From the NCBI GenBank assembly GCA_947630355.1, contig CANRHJ010000041.1, forward strand, positions 1 to 13,232: a stretch of DNA of 13,232 nt, given 5' to 3'. Shown here one piece after another: positions 12,064 through 13,232 of the stretch; positions within the stretch are counted from its first letter, which is position 1, and each line of letters starts with the position of its first letter. Source of the DNA: Candidatus Gastranaerophilales bacterium (lineage in GTDB: Bacteria > Cyanobacteriota > Vampirovibrionia > Gastranaerophilales > Gastranaerophilaceae). The translations under genes and the position numbers were made by a program. The notes under the pieces are model-generated. The model had not been told where the DNA came from and did no database searches. It saw only the letters and a program-made list of their open reading frames with translations.

Positions 12064-13232
12064 ATGAGTATAGGTTCATTTGTATTTATGTTACATTCAC
12101 ATTTACCATATTACAGAATGGCCGGGATGTGGCCGTTTGGCGAAGAGAATTTATATGAATGTATGTCGGAAACATATGTTCCTTTATTAAATGCGATATC
12201 GGAATTGTATGAAGAGGAAGGAATAAAAGCAAAATTAACGGTCGGAATTACTCCGATATTAGCGGAACAATTAAATGACGAACACTTAAAAGACGGTTTT
12301 GTGCAATATTTAAATTCAAGAATTGAAGCTGTTTCAAAAGATTTGGAGAGATATCCCAATCCGAATGTACCTCATTCACAGCATTTAAAATATCTTGCAA
12401 AATATTATTTTGATTGGTTCAATCATATAAAAGACTCGTTTGTGAACAAATATAACCGAGATTTAATCGGAGCATTTAAGAAGTATCAAGATTTAGGTTG
12501 TATTGAAATAACAACATCAGGAGCAACTCACGGATTTTCGCCGCTTTTGGCTACTGATTCCAACTTAAATGCTCAATTCAAGGTAGGGCAGGATACCACA
12601 AAACGTTTATTCGGTAAAAAAGCAAAAGGATGCTGGCTGCCTGAGTGTGCATACAGACAGGGTTATGAATTTACGGGAAAAGACGGTCAAAAGAAGTGGC
12701 GTCCCGCTATAGAAGTAACACTACAGAATAATGATATTGAATATTTCTTTACGGAGTCACATGTTATAGAAGGTGGTAACTCTGTTGGTAACAGAAGAGT
12801 TATAGGTATTTACGGCAATATTGAATATATACCTCTGCCCGAAAGACCCGCTACGGGATATGATACATATTCTGCATATTGGCTTCCGGATGCTCAAGTA
12901 GCTGTAATGGGAAGAAATGACAGAGCGGGATTTCAAGTATGGTCTGCCGCTGACGGTTATCCGGGTGACGGATGTTATCGTGAATTCCATAAAAAAGATG
13001 ATAATTCAGGTATGAATTATTGGAGAATAACTTCTCCTACAACAGATTTAGGTGATAAGATGCTCTATGATCCGGTGTTGGCGCTAAATCAGGTAAATTC
13101 AAATTCTGACCACTATACAACTTTAATTTATCATTTGTTGAATGATTATAAGAATGCAAAAGGTAAAGAAGGCTTATTGATGGTATCTTTTGATACGGAG
13201 CTATACGGACACTGGTGGTTTGAAGGTGTTGA
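12064..13232 (+). CDS. GH57 family 1,4-alpha-glucan branching enzyme (3' end outside the window)
   Basis: Forms alpha-1,6 branches in glycogen-like glucans by cutting and moving alpha-1,4 chains. The 389 visible residues start MSIGSFVFMLHSHLPYYR, the usual GH57 opening with H11 and H13 in the active site. The nucleophile is E194 in CWLPECAYR (190-198), and the acid/base is D377 in SFDTELYGHWW (375-385), matching the Glu183/Asp354 pair of the Thermococcus kodakarensis enzyme TK1436. ATSGATHGF-type residues (151-158) and the region around LPERPATGYDTYSAYW (258-273) also fit branching enzymes of this family. GGAGG lies 7 bases before the ATG. The reading frame is still open at the window end, so the C-terminal helical domain is not seen. 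It is divergent from tmRNA. Confidence 0.92.
   Translation, partial: MSIGSFVFMLHSHLPYYRMAGMWPFGEENLYECMSETYVPLLNAISELYEEEGIKAKLTVGITPILAEQLNDEHLKDGFVQYLNSRIEAVSKDLERYPNPNVPHSQHLKYLAKYYFDWFNHIKDSFVNKYNRDLIGAFKKYQDLGCIEITTSGATHGFSPLLATDSNLNAQFKVGQDTTKRLFGKKAKGCWLPECAYRQGYEFTGKDGQKKWRPAIEVTLQNNDIEYFFTESHVIEGGNSVGNRRVIGIYGNIEYIPLPERPATGYDTYSAYWLPDAQVAVMGRNDRAGFQVWSAADGYPGDGCYREFHKKDDNSGMNYWRITSPTTDLGDKMLYDPVLALNQVNSNSDHYTTLIYHLLNDYKNAKGKEGLLMVSFDTELYGHWWFEGV

Noticed and set aside
1..13232. CRISPR arrays, tRNA genes, transposase or integrase genes
   Set aside because: No regularly spaced repeats with spacers, no complete tRNA cloverleaf other than the tmRNA tRNA-like end, and no recombinase motifs were seen.

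Overview
The window is AT-rich bacterial DNA with short intergenic gaps, strong AAGGAG-type ribosome binding sites on most genes, and the standard code (TGA is used as a stop). A TonB C-terminal domain protein points to a two-membrane (Gram-negative) cell. The tmRNA tag begins ATNNVVK, which resembles the ANNIV start of cyanobacterial tags. Together these suggest a non-photosynthetic cyanobacterial relative of the Melainabacteria/Gastranaerophilales type, probably gut-derived. This placement is inference and no search was run.

Layout. 1-195 (-) is the start of an unknown gene. 196-835 holds a short decayed coding fragment, a 22-bp-period tandem repeat and a perfect 17-bp terminator hairpin. 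836-5316 (-) is a compact defence operon read vsr > HpaII-type C5 methyltransferase > HpaII-type restriction endonuclease > AIPR-family protein. 5317-5641 holds candidate control elements and a terminator. 5642-5975 (-) is a small gene broken by a one-base frameshift in a T7 run. 6260-7532 (+) is a three-gene operon (MarR regulator, cupin, SnoaL-like protein) behind an excellent promoter that appears to give a leaderless mRNA. 7666-8920 (-) is a TonB-like gene followed by a small exported protein, driven by a promoter framed by inverted repeats. 9182-9721 (+) is a flavodoxin-fold protein with a compact four-cysteine motif, closed by a terminator. 9906-10847 (+) is a membrane-anchored protein with LysM-like segments. 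10858-11196 (-) is a DUF486 membrane protein. 11263-11430 is a hairpin-rich non-coding stretch. 11431-11820 (-) is tmRNA (ssrA). 12064 to the end (+) is a GH57 glucan branching enzyme, cut by the window edge.

How the genes work together. In the defence operon the methyltransferase should protect host CCGG sites and the endonuclease should cut unmodified CCGG. Vsr should repair T:G mismatches left when the methylated cytosine deaminates. The last gene, of the abortive-infection AIPR family, would add a second defence layer. It carries its own nuclease-like N-terminal signature. The MarR operon looks like a small-molecule or redox stress response unit. The rest of the window is mostly ordinary chromosome (tmRNA, glycogen branching, envelope proteins), so the defence operon reads as an accessory insert. 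It is bordered on both sides by gene fragments and by short 22-bp-period repeats.
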